NCBI GenBank assembly: GCA_002633005.1
Contig: NMRA01000344.1
Span: forward strand, 323,776-387,775
Direction of reading: 5' to 3'
From: Phoronis australis
Lineage: Eukaryota > Phoronida > Phoronidae
DNA length: 64,000 nucleotides
Part shown: in pieces, positions 36,087 to 45,116 of the stretch
Layout: each line of letters begins with the position of its first letter
How positions within the stretch are numbered: position 1 is the first letter of the stretch
Made by a program: the position numbers and the translations under genes
The notes under the pieces: generated by a model
What the model saw: only the letters and a program-made list of their open reading frames with translations
What the model was told of the DNA's origin: nothing
Database searches by the model: none

Positions 36087-36897
36087 GTAAGTCCCCATTC
36101 GTCACAACATTTTGTAGTAAACACGAGATTGCCTTTCGGTGAAAAAACGACGCTAATGACAATTCTGTAGGTCACGATGCAAAGCATCGAATAACATGTG
36201 AATATTAGCACTATGGGCACTGCGTTGTAAGCAATAGCAAGTTTTGGCCAACCGTCTGAATATGAGTACAGTGGCTTTTATTTGATGTAAGGTGGTTCAA
36301 TTATTGCTACTGCAGACATCAGTGGACTACGTGTATCTCGAGAAAAGTCAAATATCGTAAGAACGCAAATTACGCAAGTGAAGGACGTCGGTTTTGCTAG
36401 GGAGCTGTCTAGTTTATTCTAGAAAAAAGTGATCGATTACTTTGGATTGCTGAACTATGGGATTCATTCACTGTTTCAATTTCATAAGCGAAGATTTTTC
36501 ACAAATTTCTTTACTTGCAAACATAGTCTAACGTGTATCCTTGGCATAAACTCATCTTCCAAGAGAGCTGTTGTATACGGTAGCTTTTCAGAAATACATG
36601 TAGATAAAGTTGACATTCCTTGGGACAAAACCGCAACTACATTTCTTGTCGACAAGAATGTATTTCAGTTCTGGTTAACCCAGTTGATCGATGCACATGG
36701 TTGACATCGTGACATCTTACAGAACAAGTGCTTTAATAAATCAACAGTTAGTGACTATGCGCAATATTGTAACAATAAACTCCTACCAAATTTTGTGTTT
36801 ATCTAAGTTTGATAGTTTATTTTGAAAAGTTCTGTACCTACACCTACAGACGGCATAGAGAATGATACAGAAATGTTCTTGTACATATTCTTTGTAG
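36087..36897 (+). other. Mucin intron 1
   Basis: GT-AG, phase 1, 811 bases. The ORF at 36429-36704 inside it is unassigned. Confidence 0.8.
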
Positions 36898-37077
36898 GAA
36901 AATTCTGCGAGGAACCAAATGTTGAGGCAAGCACGCTGGAAGATTTTAGGCAGGGATTGGCACCAGGAGACCGGATATTCTTCATATGTGCTGAAGGCTA
37001 CGTAAAATACAGCGGAAGTGACGAGATTGAGTGCCTGCCAGAACGCGTATGGGATAAACAGCCACTGGTATGCATAA
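36898..37077 (+). CDS. Mucin, second sushi/CCP domain exon
   Basis: A 180-base symmetric phase 1-1 exon between tttgtag and gtaagt, the classic form of a shuffled sushi exon. It encodes RKFCEEPNVEASTLEDFRQG, then LAPGDRIFFICAEGYVKYSG and SDEIECLPERVWDKQPLVCI: four Cys, FxCxxGY, and Trp near the last Cys. Sushi domains are protein-binding modules found in complement regulators and adhesion proteins. Confidence 0.9.
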
Positions 37078-37380
37078 GTAAGTGTTTTGCATACTTACTC
37101 TAAGTCAGTGGAGTCATTGTGAGATGAGATGAAGCAAATCAAGATACTGGAGACAGAGTACTGAAATATCTGATAGGAAAAATAGATATGGATTTTGAAG
37201 GATTTTAAATTTGCTACCTCGTTGTTTTGCATATCCCTAACGTGTTGCCTGGTCATAAAACCTGCTGAAAGCTTTAATATCGTCTGTCAGTTTGTTTCTG
37301 TGATTTTACTTAGTAGAAATATTGTCATGTTACACAATGATTGTTGTTGCCATATTGTCAACATGTTTACGTTTTTGTAG
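37078..37380 (+). other. Mucin intron 2
   Basis: GT-AG, phase 1, 303 bases. Nothing else seen. Confidence 0.85.
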
Positions 37381-37929
37381 GAAACGGTACAATGTTTACA
37401 ACAGAGACGTCTACCATTCATGTCACCACGCCTGAGACCACGATCAAAACCAACTCGCATCCACAAAGCACCGCTAAATCGGCGACAGGAGACAGTGCAA
37501 CATCAGAGTTACAATCAACTCCATCCACCGCTACGATGTCTAAAGAGTGGACAGCAACTTTATCACCAGAACCAGATGTTACCACAACTGCAGGTGACAA
37601 GATAATGTCGTCAAGAAAAACTACAGTCTCAAAGAGCACCACAACGGTAGTAACGACAAGCAGAGGGGACAAAACAAATGTTCCAATTTCATCTGTGAGC
37701 AAAACGTATACAGGCGCATCTAGCACCCATTCTTTTGGAGTCGTTAACACAACTATTGCTGCAAACACAAGCGACACGTTGATGAGATTATCGACGGCGA
37801 GCATAGCGAAGACAACGTCAACTCTTGCCCTGTCTACACTGTTTAAGTCGTCGTCAACGATAAAATCAACAACAAGGAAGCCAGTGGGAACCACTATGAC
37901 ACAGCCTCTAAGACCAAAGCCTAAGTTAC
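37381..37929 (+). CDS. Mucin, second Thr/Ser-rich exon
   Basis: A 549-base symmetric phase 1-1 exon encoding 183 residues rich in Thr and Ser (RNGTMFTTETSTIHVTTPET, TTTVVTTSRGDKTNVPISSV and so on) with a few sequons (NTT, NTS) and a basic end, PLRPKPKLR. It lacks the 39-residue pattern. It acts as a glycosylated spacer between the sushi domains and the SEA domain. Confidence 0.82.
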
Positions 37930-38299
37930 GTAAGTGAAGAAATTGTAACCTATAAAGGACCAATTTCTAGTTCCACTAGTTATTGCAGTTTAAGATTTGC
38001 CCCTTTCACAAGAAGATTGAACTTGGATGGCTTGAAATATGTAGTCTTGTCTGCAGCTTTCTGTTTATACATGTGCGTAAGCCCATATCGATGCGTAGAC
38101 CTGAATCGGAGCTCCCTTGTCTAAAATAAAAATTGTTGACAAAACCAATTAACAGCAAACAAAACCAGAGAGTGTCATATGAGACTAATAGATACCAATA
38201 CACGTGGTTACCTGACAACTTCAATGGCGTGGCAAAATCAAGTAATTTAAAAATTGTTCCGAAAGTAAATTTTAGCATCATATGACATTATGCCCACAG
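37930..38299 (+). other. Mucin intron 3
   Basis: GT-AG, phase 1, 370 bases. The minus-strand ORF inside is a chance frame. Confidence 0.8.
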
Positions 38300-38427
38300 G
38301 TGTCACTACGATAACGATTACCCTGTCGATAAAAATGACGTCGTACTTCACGTCAGCAACGAATGAAGAACTGCGAGACGTTACCTCCGTCGCATTTACA
38401 ACGATCTCCATTCAGATTAGAATTTCG
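38300..38427 (+). CDS. Mucin, SEA domain N-terminal half
   Basis: Acceptor tgcccacag, donor gtaagt; enters in phase 1 and leaves in phase 0. It encodes VTTITITLSIKMTSYFTSAT then NEELRDVTSVAFTTISIQIR IS. The strand-helix pattern and its position directly before LESLYAGLLGFKRV fit the first half of a SEA domain. On its own the exon would be hard to recognise; the call rests on phase and on the next exon. Confidence 0.72.
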
Positions 38428-38848
38428 GTAAGTTCACAAAAACGTGTAGCCTAACTGGTTTCTTTATATTTGAGAATTCTAAAATCAAATGCTTTAAAAT
38501 TATATGTGTTTAAACAGAGAAACTGGTTGAATGATTATTAAGAATTTCCTTCTTCAACCAAATCTTTCTATGTTCAAATGTCCGAAACGAAATTGGTTTA
38601 CTTCAACTCCAGTTCCTTGAAGTATTGCATCATACCATCATTATTTATAGAACAAGTCTTACGTTTTTTGGAAGGCGAGGTTTAAGATTTGGCTATGGTA
38701 AACCATCGTGGTTATATACATGAAACGTTTTGCTGATATAAAGAACACCGGTAAACTTTGAATTATCACAACCATTAGCAATCACAGTATACAGAATGTT
38801 CCATCGAAGTTGGAATCCCGGTGTAAAAACGGATATCAAACCAGGCGT

Positions 38849-38982
38849 GCGTTCAGTAACGCTAGGACCTACGCTAGTACATAGCTAAAACTTAGCCAAA
38901 GTCACGTGCTTTCCTTTGAAATACACAGCAATATCTCACGTAATCTCTTGCCTTTTAGAGAGGTCCCAGCGTTACTAAACGG
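38849..38982. mobile_element. Short inverted-repeat element in mucin intron
   Basis: Starts GCGTTCAGTAACGCTAGG and ends with the inverse of CGTTTAGTAACGCTGGG, giving terminal repeats of about 21 bases (through GACCT) with two mismatches. About 134 bases, non-coding. Confidence 0.75.
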
Positions 38983-39049
38983 GAGGCAGGTAACCAGTCG
39001 GAAAAACATGAACTCCTATCGTTGGCCAAACGTTACCCCCATAAATTTG

Positions 39050-39440
39050 GGTTCGAAAATTAATTCTTGTTAGTGTCGCAAATTGATTGTTAATTGCATA
39101 AATTAATTATATTGTAGCATACATCACTTTTTAACGACGTAAATTAATTGTTTGTGGCGTATATTAACCTTTAACTGCGTAAATTACATATTTGCAGCGA
39201 AAATTAACTTTTAAGGACGCAAAGTAATTATTTGTGCTGTAACATAATTATTTTGCTGCGTAAATTAATTTTAACGGCGTAAATGAATTTTTGTTAATTG
39301 AGTAAATTGATTATTAGAGGGTAAATTAAATCTTTGCGGCGTAAATCAATTATTAACGACAAAAATAATTATTTAGGGCGCAAATTAACTTTTAACGGAG
39401 TAAGTTAATCATTAATTATACACGCCGTAAACTAAGGTTA
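39050..39440 (+). repeat. Degenerate AT-rich short tandem repeat
   Basis: About 18 loose units of 20-22 bases built on GCGTAAATTAATT, TGCGGCGTAAAT and TTTAACGGCG. The flanks carry short inverted sequences (TTGGCCAAACGTTAC before and GTAACGTTCACCC-TTTGGCCAA after), so the array may be the body of one inverted-repeat element spanning about 39020-39486. Confidence 0.7.
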
Positions 39441-40617
39441 ATTGGTACACGCAATTTACGTGTGTAACGTTCACCCATTTGGCCAAAGATAAAAACCGAT
39501 CTTTAAACGCACTCTGAACTTTAAAAAGGGGTCCCGGGAACAGACACGAAACACTGACAAAATTTTAAAATTTTCCGAAACGATGTTAGTACCCTCAAAC
39601 TTTGAGTTAAAGCATACTCAAACGTTTTCTGCATTTGTTTGCTAAAAACTGTCAATAATAAAAGTTGATTTACCGTTATATCGAATTTGTTCTTTCATTT
39701 TATCGGTAAAACTTGTGCTACTTGCCTGTGGGCGAATTTCAACATAATCTATACTCTCAACACGTTGTTGTTTCGGTAAATATTTAGTTAATTTCAGATC
39801 AGTCAGTACTTTCTCCAGTATATCTACACCGGGGTTCCAATTTTATTGGTATAGCAATCCTCAAATTGCTACAATTTGTGCAGACTTTTGAAGCTCAAAC
39901 TATAGTAACTTTTCTTTGCACCAGTTTGTGGTTTGTGTATGGGTTTCTGCAACTGCCGTAACCCTCAAATTACCAGAATATACGTAGACCTGCAAAGCAC
40001 AAACTGTTACAAACCGCAATTGAGTGCTGTGACGGTTTGCACAAATCTTCGTAGCCATCAGTGACAAATAGGTCTACAACGCTCCCATGAAAATGACGGA
40101 AGACAACGAAAGTGGGGAGAAACCTCATTCCAAGTCCACTTTCTTTTTGCGCGCCACGAGATTAAAGAGAATGGCACCCTAAGCAATTTGACGTTGGCGA
40201 CGGTGAAGACGATAGCTGTGGCAAAATACTAAAGTCACGATTGACAGAACGACGGCGTTGCCAGGTTTAATTAGATGTAAAGACAAAACATTAACTTACG
40301 GTGTAAAACATGAACATTGACTGTGAAGACTGACATATAGTATGCAAACAATTTTGTCTCTCAACAAAATCCCAGAGTAAGTACTGTATATACTCATGCA
40401 GCTTTGTGTTTGACGTCGTTGCGTATTTTTCAAATTATGACAATCTGTGCTCCGGAGGTCCGTATGGAATGATGCTATTTGCCTAATTGAGACACCCTCA
40501 GTTTAAATAGTAGCTAATTTTGACCAAGGTGCGCTGTTATTAAAGTGGTTACTAATAAGCGTGTTGACAACTGATTTCATTTGCTTTAAGTTAAATTATA
40601 ATTTTCATTTATCGCAG

Positions 40618-40870
40618 CTTGAATCCCTTTATGCTGGGCTCTTGGGATTCAAGAGAGTGAATATCCGGTCGCTTGTTAAAGGAAGTCTTACAGTTGGATA
40701 CGACGTTGAGATGGATTTAGAAAAGGCGGACTCTTTCAATTCCAAAGCCGTCTTGGATGAGTTAGAAAAGGTGTCAACAATAGATAGTTTGACAGTCAAC
40801 GGAACATCGTATACCATGGACAAAGAATACAACAACATCGCGTTCGACAGAGAGGCGATAGAGACCAAGA
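40618..40870 (+). CDS. Mucin, SEA domain C-terminal half with GS cleavage-type site
   Basis: The exon follows tttatcgcag in phase 0 and encodes LESLYAGLLGFKRVNIRSLV then KGSLTVGYDVEMDLEKADSF, typical of a SEA domain. KGSLTV sits where mucins have the G-S-V-V-V autocleavage sequence, so the protein may be split into non-covalently held subunits; that is inference from the family. It ends in phase 1 before GTAAGG at 40871; the in-frame stop at 40887 lies in the intron. The second half of this exon is duplicated in inverse orientation at 51895-52041. Confidence 0.87.
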
Positions 40871-41355
40871 GTAAGGTTTACGAATAGACAATCATCTTCA
40901 TGGACTTCGACTAGAGTGAACATAGAGTAGTCTATTGTAATAATTGCAGTGACAGGAACAGTGGCAGAGGTCCTTTTAGCAACAGCATTAGGACAAAATA
41001 TTAATCTAGGACTATACTCCCAGACATTAATAGAGGCACGGCCTAGTAGTATTACTAGTGGTAGTATCAGTAACAGTAATTGTAGTAGTTGGCACTAGTA
41101 GAACTAGGAGTAATGCTAGCAGTAACACTAGTAGTAGTGCAAATAGTAGTACTAGCAGTAGCAATACTATTAGTACTAGTAGTACTAGTAGTATTACTAA
41201 GAATATTACTAGTACTACTAGTAGTAGTAGCAACATTTTTAGTCAATGAATGAATACATGACTACAGAATTGGTTTCAAAAATAAAAGTTGAGTTTGCTT
41301 GAATGGTCACCGCAGACTCTAAGGTTAGTGGCATTTTTAATCACTGTGCTTTCAG
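40871..41355 (+). other. Mucin intron 5, with CTAG-rich microsatellite
   Basis: GT-AG, phase 1, 485 bases. Bases 41040-41240 are a trinucleotide-like tract of AGT and ACT units (ACTAGTAGTACTAG). Most of the intron is duplicated inversely at 51495-51890. Confidence 0.82.
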
Positions 41356-41551
41356 TGACCTCAATTTTCTCTGACCTATGCAAGGAAGACACGTGCCCGC
41401 AAGGTTTCCGGTGTGATACCTTCGACAACAAGCTGCCGATATGCAGCGACCCCTGTGATGGCTATCGCTACAATGAGACTGATTCAAAGCGTAATTGGTG
41501 TGGAATTGACGGGGATTGTGTTACTAACGCAGAAAATGCGCCGATTTGTAG
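41356..41551 (+). CDS. Mucin, Cys-rich EGF-like region
   Basis: Acceptor gctttcag, donor gtagga; enters in phase 1, leaves in phase 2. It encodes DLCKEDTCPQGFRCDTFDNK, LPICSDPCDGYRYNETDSKR and NWCGIDGDCVTNAENAPICR, with Cys spacing of an EGF-like module completed by CK and GKC in the next exon. EGF-like domains after a SEA domain are the usual arrangement in transmembrane mucins. Confidence 0.85.
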
Positions 41552-41995
41552 GTAGGAAACATGGAACGCTCCTCAAATAGAAACTTACCAGCAAAAATCT
41601 CTCCGCTAGGGTCCATTTTTGACTATGGTATATTTTTTCGGCAAGAACAGTCATACATTATTTATAAAGACGGGATAGTCATAATGATGCCCGTGCCAAA
41701 AACAGAGCAAGTCCGCTTTAAATTTCAAACATCGAAAGACTATTCCACACTGACTTGGAAGTGAAACTCACGCCTTTTTTCGATCCTCCTTGCAATGCAG
41801 ATCACTTGCAAGAAGTGGGAGGCAAATATATATTGTCGTTACTAGCTTGCATATGATATTTATTGATTGAACTTAACTCAAATAACTATTAAGGACTTGT
41901 TAAAGACAAACCTCTTCAGCACTGTGGCAGCGTCATGTTCATATTCCGGTTTCTCCGATGCTCTATTCAAGCTGAAAGTCATTTCCCTTTTCCAG
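41552..41995 (+). other. Mucin intron 6
   Basis: GT-AG, phase 2, 444 bases. The ORF at 41561-41764 is a chance frame. Confidence 0.8.
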
Positions 41996-42193
41996 ATGCA
42001 AGCACTCAGAAATGTTGAACGTCACGGTTGGTTATAAGAACGGGAAGTGCTTACCAAAAGCCACGGTTGTTGCGTTCCTCTCTGGGACTATAGGTGGCGT
42101 TCTTCTACTTCTGTTACTAGTGCTCGTTATCCACATGATACGGCTGAGGCGAAAGAAGCTGGCTAAATCACGAAAGGCACAGTTAGTAATCCA
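41996..42193 (+). CDS. Mucin, end of EGF-like domain, transmembrane helix and juxtamembrane tail
   Basis: After tttccag the exon completes an Arg codon and reads CKHSEMLNVTVGYKNGKCLP, then KATVVAFLSGTIGGVLLLLL LVLVIHMI, a 24-residue hydrophobic helix, followed by the stop-transfer RLRRKKLAKSRKAQ. Two phase-2 donors fit the next exon: GTTAGT at 42182 or GTACAG at 42194 (adding LVIQ); the longer end is given here. Reading through gives a stop at 42230 and a shorter tail, a possible alternative form. Confidence 0.84.
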
Positions 42194-43216
42194 GTACAGC
42201 TCAATAGTATCTCGCGGTTTGCAATATTGAAGCCTTCAAGTCAGAATGTAACCACCACATTGAAATGACTGCACTAGACATTTCTATTAGATTTGAGGAA
42301 GTTGTTTTACCACGAATCTAAACATTGGTTTGTTATCAACTATCACCGCTTTTGTATAAAATGTAAACACCACTTTTAAGTAAATTTACAAAAGAAAAGA
42401 TAAATCGAACATACCTTAGATAAGCACAGAAAATTTTGCAACAAGAAATACTTCAAATTTTATTACTCCGAAAAACAACGATAACGGATATAGAATATTA
42501 AAATTTGGTTTGTTGCACGAAATTTACTGTAACATATTCGACAACTATTCCTGTAGCTGATCAGGGGCTTGTTCCAACAAAACTGACTTAGCTAAGACAA
42601 ATCTTATTAAATTTCAAGGTAAAACTTAAATTTGTCTCAAGACCATTTCAAGAGAGATCATGAGTTTGAACTAAGCTTTTGATAAACGTTTCATCTTAAT
42701 TTTAACTATCTTATCGGATGTGGAAGTTTCAAAGTTTGGAAGTTGAGACAAATCTTAGACTTAAGAACTCAGTTTCTTGGAACGAGCCCGTGATCTCTAA
42801 ACAGAAGACAGTACAACCCGTTGGTAACACAGAAATGCAATTACCGGTGGAAACGATTTGAAGATGCATCACTTTGTGTGCAGTTACAGATGCATTGGCG
42901 TTACCATGTGTTCAAATTTTGGGCTGATTATCTAGTAGACAATGGGTCTGGACCCTGCATTAAACATTACATAGGAATGAGTTGCTCTTGTTTGAATGGA
43001 CATTAATGTCCAGCTAAGACGTGTGTCTCGTTCCGTAGACGCAAGAACCTCACGAAGCTATTAATCCCATAACCTCTGGTAATGAACAGCGATATTTTGT
43101 TTTTTTTGAGTTTCTTGAGTCCACGGGACGCAGCCTTGCTGTACGGTACAAAAACGGCAAATTTCATATAATCGAGAACGTGACAAGGAATATACTTCAC
43201 GCGCTTTTTGTTTTAG
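42194..43216 (+). other. Mucin intron 7, with an inverted-repeat element
   Basis: GT-AG, phase 2, about 1.02 kb. Contains the element at 42561-42793. The phrase GTTCCGTAGACGCAAGAA near 43031 recurs as GTTCCGTAGACACAAGAA near 45967. Confidence 0.65.
42561..42793. mobile_element. Short inverted-repeat element (GGGCTCGTTCCAA ends)
   Basis: Starts TCAGGGGCTTGTTCCAACAA and ends with the inverse of TCACGGGCTCGTTCCAAGAA; both sides continue into AACTGA, giving about 24 bases of terminal inverted repeat. 233 bases, AT-rich interior, non-coding. Confidence 0.8.
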
Positions 43217-43435
43217 GTATATCCTGAATCCAGAAGACTTCGATGAGTTACCGATGTCGTCTATGTTTGACTCTGCTGCGGCCCACACCGACGTTCACCA
43301 AGGAGAAACCACGGTAATACTCTCAACTTACGGCTATTTAGACCTTAGAGAAGGTCCAAATTTGGCGAATGTCGGAACAAACTATTTCAAAAATGGCGGA
43401 TCATATTCGTATGAAACTTTCAGATGCTGTATACA
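43217..43435 (+). CDS. Mucin, cytoplasmic tail exon (predicted)
   Basis: A tttttgttttag acceptor and a GTGAGC donor at 43436 frame a 219-base exon that continues the phase: QYILNPEDFDELPMSSMFDS, AAAHTDVHQGETTVILSTYG, YLDLREGPNLANVGTNYFKN and GGSYSYETFRCCI. The tail has several Tyr (YGYLDL, NYF, SYSYE) that could be phosphorylation or sorting motifs. If the donor is not used, a TGA at 43437-43439 ends the protein. No homologue recognised; the call rests on phase, open frame and splice sites. Confidence 0.6.
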
Positions 43436-44287
43436 GTGAGCTCCACAGAGTTGTTAGGAATTGTACTTAATGAACTTTGCTTGGCATGACTGTTTATTAA
43501 AATGTAACTTTCATGATTTTCATGAAAAATATGAAGTTGCAAAAACAAAAATTTAATAATATTTTATGAAACTGTTACATCGTTTTTAAGATCTCTTATC
43601 AAACACTCGTATAATATCATTGATACCTTTGGTTTGGAATAAATGTAGCATAATTTTTGTTATATTTTACTAAAACAAGTTCACACAATCCAATTCTTGA
43701 CCAACAAGAGAAAAGTCAATATAGAATTCGACATTCTACCGTCTTTCAGAAAATGTGTACTTTTGTTCAGTTAAAATCTATAGTTTTGTAGACATTTGGG
43801 TAAGTATGCAGATTCTACAATAAGGTCTCACATAACCTTAACACTGGTGGTGCCATCTTGTGGCATGTTGTCCCCGGTTTGTTTTGCATCATTGAAGTTA
43901 GCATTCATCCACTTTATCGTCGGCTACTTCGTGCTTGGTATGGTATCTGTAGATGAGAGGACATACAGTACTTGGAACATTGGTTTCTATGCAATGACCT
44001 AAATGCTGTTACCATAGAATACTCCCATTAGCCTGGCAATAAAGTTCATACCTATCCTTCACCAACGCTTCAACAACTGAGAGCATGCCACGTCACTGAT
44101 ATTATTTAACACTGCAGAAGAACCAGATACTAGATATTCAACGCCAAAGAATAGATTTCAGTCCCCTAAACACGCAAAAATAAGATGTTCACGGTCAGAT
44201 GTCGAAGAAAGTTTTGTGTGTAAAATAACGTGATTTCTTCCTGTTAACTTTCGCCCGCACCGAACTGTATGATTGTGCGTGCATGTA

Positions 44288-44472
44288 GTCTGTGGTAAAG
44301 TCTTGTATTATATCTAAACACAATTTTGTCTGTGGTAAAGTCTTTCATTATAGATAAACATCACTCACTCTGTGTTAAAGCGATTTGTTATGACACTATG
44401 TAGTGTGTGGTAAAGCATCTTCTAAACACTATGTTGTCTGTGGTAAATCGTTTCATGACATCTAAACACCAC

Positions 44473-44473
<1 letters not shown>
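44288..44473 (+). repeat. Degenerate repeat based on TCTGTGGTAAAGTC
   Basis: Five diverged units of about 30-43 bases carry TCTGTGGTAAAG and ATCTAAACAC. A sixth, GGGGTAAAGCGTTTTATTAT, appears at about 44951, on the other side of the microsatellite. Confidence 0.75.
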
Positions 44474-44545
<72 letters not shown>

Positions 44546-44655
44546 TAATAATATTAATAATGGTAATCATATTAATAATAATGGTAATAATAACAATAAT
44601 CATAATAATGGTAATAATAATAACAATAATAGTAATAGTAATAGTAATAATGATA
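44474..44655 (+). repeat. (TAA)n microsatellite
   Basis: About 23 perfect TAA units to 44542, then an imperfect tract with AAC, ATGG and AGT interruptions. The two all-Ile/Asn-like ORFs on either strand here are products of the repeat. Confidence 0.97.
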
Positions 44656-45067
44656 AACTTCACTCATAGAGGATAAAATTCAATACAATTCAAAACATGT
44701 TTTAACCAGAGGCTAATATACCACAATGCATGAAATTCAATCAAATAAATTGAAGAAGGCTAAATTAAGTATTAATGCATTAAATTAAATGAATATTTAG
44801 AAATTAAATTTACAATTTAAACTAAAAATAAACTAAAACTTCTATATGATATATAATGAATTCTAGAGAGGGCACATAGCTGAAGGGAGGGACAGTAAGT
44901 AATGAGTTTGTACTGGAAATCATACCAACCATCCACCCCCTTCAGGCTGGGGTAAAGCGTTTTATTATATCTAAGCACCATACAGCCTGAACTATTTTGC
45001 TTTCAGTTTTTAGTGCTAGACAACTGGGCGTTCGAATGAGTCATAATATCATATCTTTATTTTCTAG

Positions 45068-45116
45068 GTTGACTCTCAATGAAACGTGGGGACAGAAGGA
45101 CGTAAACATCATGTAA
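45068..45116 (+). CDS. Mucin, final short exon (predicted)
   Basis: After tattttctag the sequence completes a Gln codon left by the CA of the previous exon and reads LTLNETWGQKDVNIM, then TAA at 45114-45116. With it the nine exons total 7986 bases (shorter tail donor), an exact multiple of three, for a protein of 2661 residues. The exon is short, so the support is splice sites and phase only. Confidence 0.45.

Larger units (their letters stand above)
38428..40617 (+). other. Mucin intron 4, carries two repeats
   Basis: GT-AG, phase 0, 2190 bases, splitting the SEA domain. It contains the inverted-repeat element at 38849-38982 and the GCGTAAATTAATT array at about 39050-39440. Confidence 0.75.
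43436..45067 (+). other. Mucin intron 8, with tandem repeats and an AAT microsatellite
   Basis: GT-AG, phase 2, about 1.63 kb. It contains the 44288-44473 repeat and the (TAA)n tract that follows it. Confidence 0.55.

Noticed and set aside
41058-41249. Ser/Thr/Asn ORF that looks mucin-like
   Set aside because: It is the CTAG-rich intronic microsatellite read in frame; splice sites place it in an intron.
44388-44676. ORFs on both strands made mostly of Ile
   Set aside because: Direct translation of the TAA/ATT microsatellite.
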